From positions 1 through 33,705 of the forward strand of contig NZ_JACESA010000024.1 of the NCBI RefSeq assembly GCF_013912065.1: DNA of 33,705 nucleotides. Direction: 5' to 3'. This stretch comes from Brevundimonas sp. GTDB taxonomy: Bacteria; Pseudomonadota; Alphaproteobacteria; Caulobacterales; Caulobacteraceae. The notes below the pieces were generated by a model. That model saw nothing but the letters and a program-made list of their open reading frames with translations, had not been told where the DNA came from and ran no database searches. Below are positions 32,718 to 33,705 of this stretch, piece by piece (position 1 is the first letter of the stretch; each line of letters starts with the position of its first letter). The position numbers and the translations under genes are program-made.

Positions 32718-33344
32718 CTAGAGGGCTTCGGACCTGAGTTTCATCTCTTCTCCGACGATGCCCAATATAGCTGGATTTTCCAGACGTCGCTGCTGCAGCC
32801 GGTCGATGTTCGGGAAGGCCGGCAGGCGACCTGCGAGCGCAGGCGCCGCCCGCCACAGCGAGAAGGTCAGCAGATACAGGTCACACACGCTGGGCGCATC
32901 GAGGATGTTGTCGCGGCCTTCGAGATGGTCATCGACGTCCTTGAAAGCCGCCGCGGCCCGCGCCAGGGCCGCCGACCTTGCGACCTCGTCGTCGCAGCCT
33001 TCCTTGGGGAAAAGAGCGGCCGACAGGGCCACGTGCAGGGTGCTGGACAGGAAGGACAGCCAGGACTGAGCCTGTGCACGTTCGAACGGGCTGGTCGGGA
33101 ACAGGTTCTTGTCCGGTGCCAGGTCGGCGATGAAGGGGAGAATGGCCGTCGACTCGGTGATCACGCCCTTCTCGGTCTCCAGCGCGGGCACCTTTCCGCG
33201 CGGATTGATGGCGCGATATCCGTCGTTCAGATGCTCCCCCTTCCAGGTGCGCACGAAGACGACTTCATGCGGCAGGTCGGCCTCGACCAGGGCGAAGCGG
33301 CTGGCGAGGGAACAGGCCATAGGGGCGTGGTGAAGACGCAGCAT
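32718..33344 (-). CDS. Glutathione S-transferase family protein
   Basis: A 208-aa cytosolic transferase. The thioredoxin-like domain has LRLHHAPMACSLASRFAL with the catalytic Ser/Cys region, KGEHLNDGYRAINPRGKVPALE with the cis-Pro, and VITESTAILPFIADL with the Glu-Ser pair that binds the gamma-glutamyl group. A helical domain follows from about residue 87 (FERAQAQSWLSFLSSTLH, SVCDLYLLTFSLWRAAP). The MACS at the start of helix 1 resembles beta-class enzymes, which use Cys. It would conjugate or reduce electrophiles; the substrate is unknown. It is a single gene flanked by gaps of 460 and about 360 bp. Confidence 0.9.
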   Translation of the reverse strand: MLRLHHAPMACSLASRFALVEADLPHEVVFVRTWKGEHLNDGYRAINPRGKVPALETEKGVITESTAILPFIADLAPDKNLFPTSPFERAQAQSWLSFLSSTLHVALSAALFPKEGCDDEVARSAALARAAAAFKDVDDHLEGRDNILDAPSVCDLYLLTFSLWRAAPALAGRLPAFPNIDRLQQRRLENPAILGIVGEEMKLRSEAL

Positions 33345-33541
33345 TGTTTGGCTCTTTCGTTAGCTGTCGAAGATATGCCGCCCCGCTTCCGAGGTTCGGA
33401 AGGCGGAAACGACAATGGGTGGCCCGTCGGTCCTCGTCGTCATGAGCGGACGCTCTGGTGGACGATGAAGGGGCTTTGGGGAAGCGGATACGCCGCAGAT
33501 ATACGAGGAGTTGGCTGAGTGCGTCTCGGTCGGATGGATGT
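33345..33541. other. Leader region of the glutathione transferase gene
   Basis: No convincing gene. On the minus strand a 27-codon frame (MTTRTDGPPIVVSAFRTSEA onward) ends at 33360, 15 bases before the transferase ATG. It could be a short leader peptide, but there is no independent support. Confidence 0.3.
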
Positions 33542-33705
33542 TCGCCATACCGGTCACTCGGAGCCTTCAAAAAATGCAGCCCCCTCCGCCGAGCGGGTTA
33601 CGCTGCGCATATCCGTTTCGGGGGGGGAAAACGGATATGCGCAGCGTAACCCGCTCGGCGGAGGGGGCTGCATTTTTTGAAGGCTCCGAGTGACCGGTAT
33701 GGCGA
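33542..33705. repeat. Perfect 77-bp inverted repeat with 8-G spacer, at the window end
   Basis: Arms 33542-33618 and 33629-33705 are exact reverse complements over all 77 bases, separated by ten bases consisting of C, eight G and A. The right arm is cut by the window end, so the repeat may be longer; outside the left arm the sequence is TG at 33540-33541. Each arm includes a run of six A or T and a GC-rich block. It contains no credible gene. A perfect fold-back of this size around a G homopolymer is either an assembly or library artefact at a contig end, or a real long hairpin. Confidence 0.9.

Noticed and set aside
32448-33518. 356-aa plus-strand frame over the glutathione transferase
   Set aside because: It runs antisense through a complete transferase gene, reads through the orphan terminator and has no domain.
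1-33705. CRISPR array, insertion sequence, rRNA or prophage genes
   Set aside because: No regularly spaced repeats, transposase motifs, rRNA sequence or phage structural genes were seen on either strand.

Overview
The window is high-GC, gene-dense alphaproteobacterial DNA. The chemotaxis operon at the left end keeps the Caulobacter crescentus gene order (mcpA, STAS gene, cheY, cheA, cheW, cheR, cheB, cheY, cheD, cheU, cheY, cheE). That order, plus the HWE, MHYT and FixJ-type regulators, points to Caulobacterales, most likely Brevundimonas or a close relative. The genus is an inference from synteny and style, not from a search.

Layout. (1) Bases 2-8060, plus strand: the end of a chemoreceptor gene and eleven further che genes, mostly with overlapping or abutting stops and starts. 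(2) 8246-8322: a tRNA-Arg(CCU) with an unusual elbow. (3) 8386-15314: a signalling block. It holds a Tat-exported chloroperoxidase-type alpha/beta hydrolase, two PAS-containing histidine kinases that share one distinctive sensor module, two FixJ-type response regulators, a stand-alone receiver and an AraC-type regulator. (4) 15417-21198, plus strand: a tightly packed eight-gene cluster of small hydrolases. It has an unknown 78-aa protein, two paralogous alpha/beta hydrolases, a YcaC-type cysteine hydrolase, a 45-aa protein, a XapX membrane protein, a YtcJ-type amidohydrolase with a Cys/His-rich tail, and a secreted alpha/beta hydrolase. (5) 21260-25038: a divergent pair, an ACS-family MFS transporter and a secreted GH3 beta-glucosidase. 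(6) 25127-30258, minus strand: a KaiC-like ATPase translationally coupled to a hybrid histidine kinase with a degenerate N-terminal receiver, and upstream of them an MHYT-PAS-HWE sensor kinase. (7) 30478-33344, minus strand: an AI-2E family permease, an opacity-type outer membrane barrel and a glutathione S-transferase. (8) 33542-33705: a perfect 77-bp inverted repeat around an 8-G spacer that runs to the last base of the window.

How the parts may work together. Region 1 encodes a complete chemosensory array pathway: receptor, kinase-adaptor complex, adaptation enzymes and three CheY-type receivers. Regions 3 and 4 are the best candidate for an undescribed system. Two kinases with the same unusual sensor module, three receivers and an AraC regulator sit directly upstream of a coupled set of hydrolases acting on ester, amide or C-N bonds. 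This suggests ligand-induced breakdown or detoxification of a small molecule, but the substrate cannot be read from sequence. Region 6 resembles the KaiC-plus-histidine-kinase loci of other proteobacteria, but no kaiA or kaiB is present here.

No insertion sequence, CRISPR array, rRNA or prophage gene was seen.
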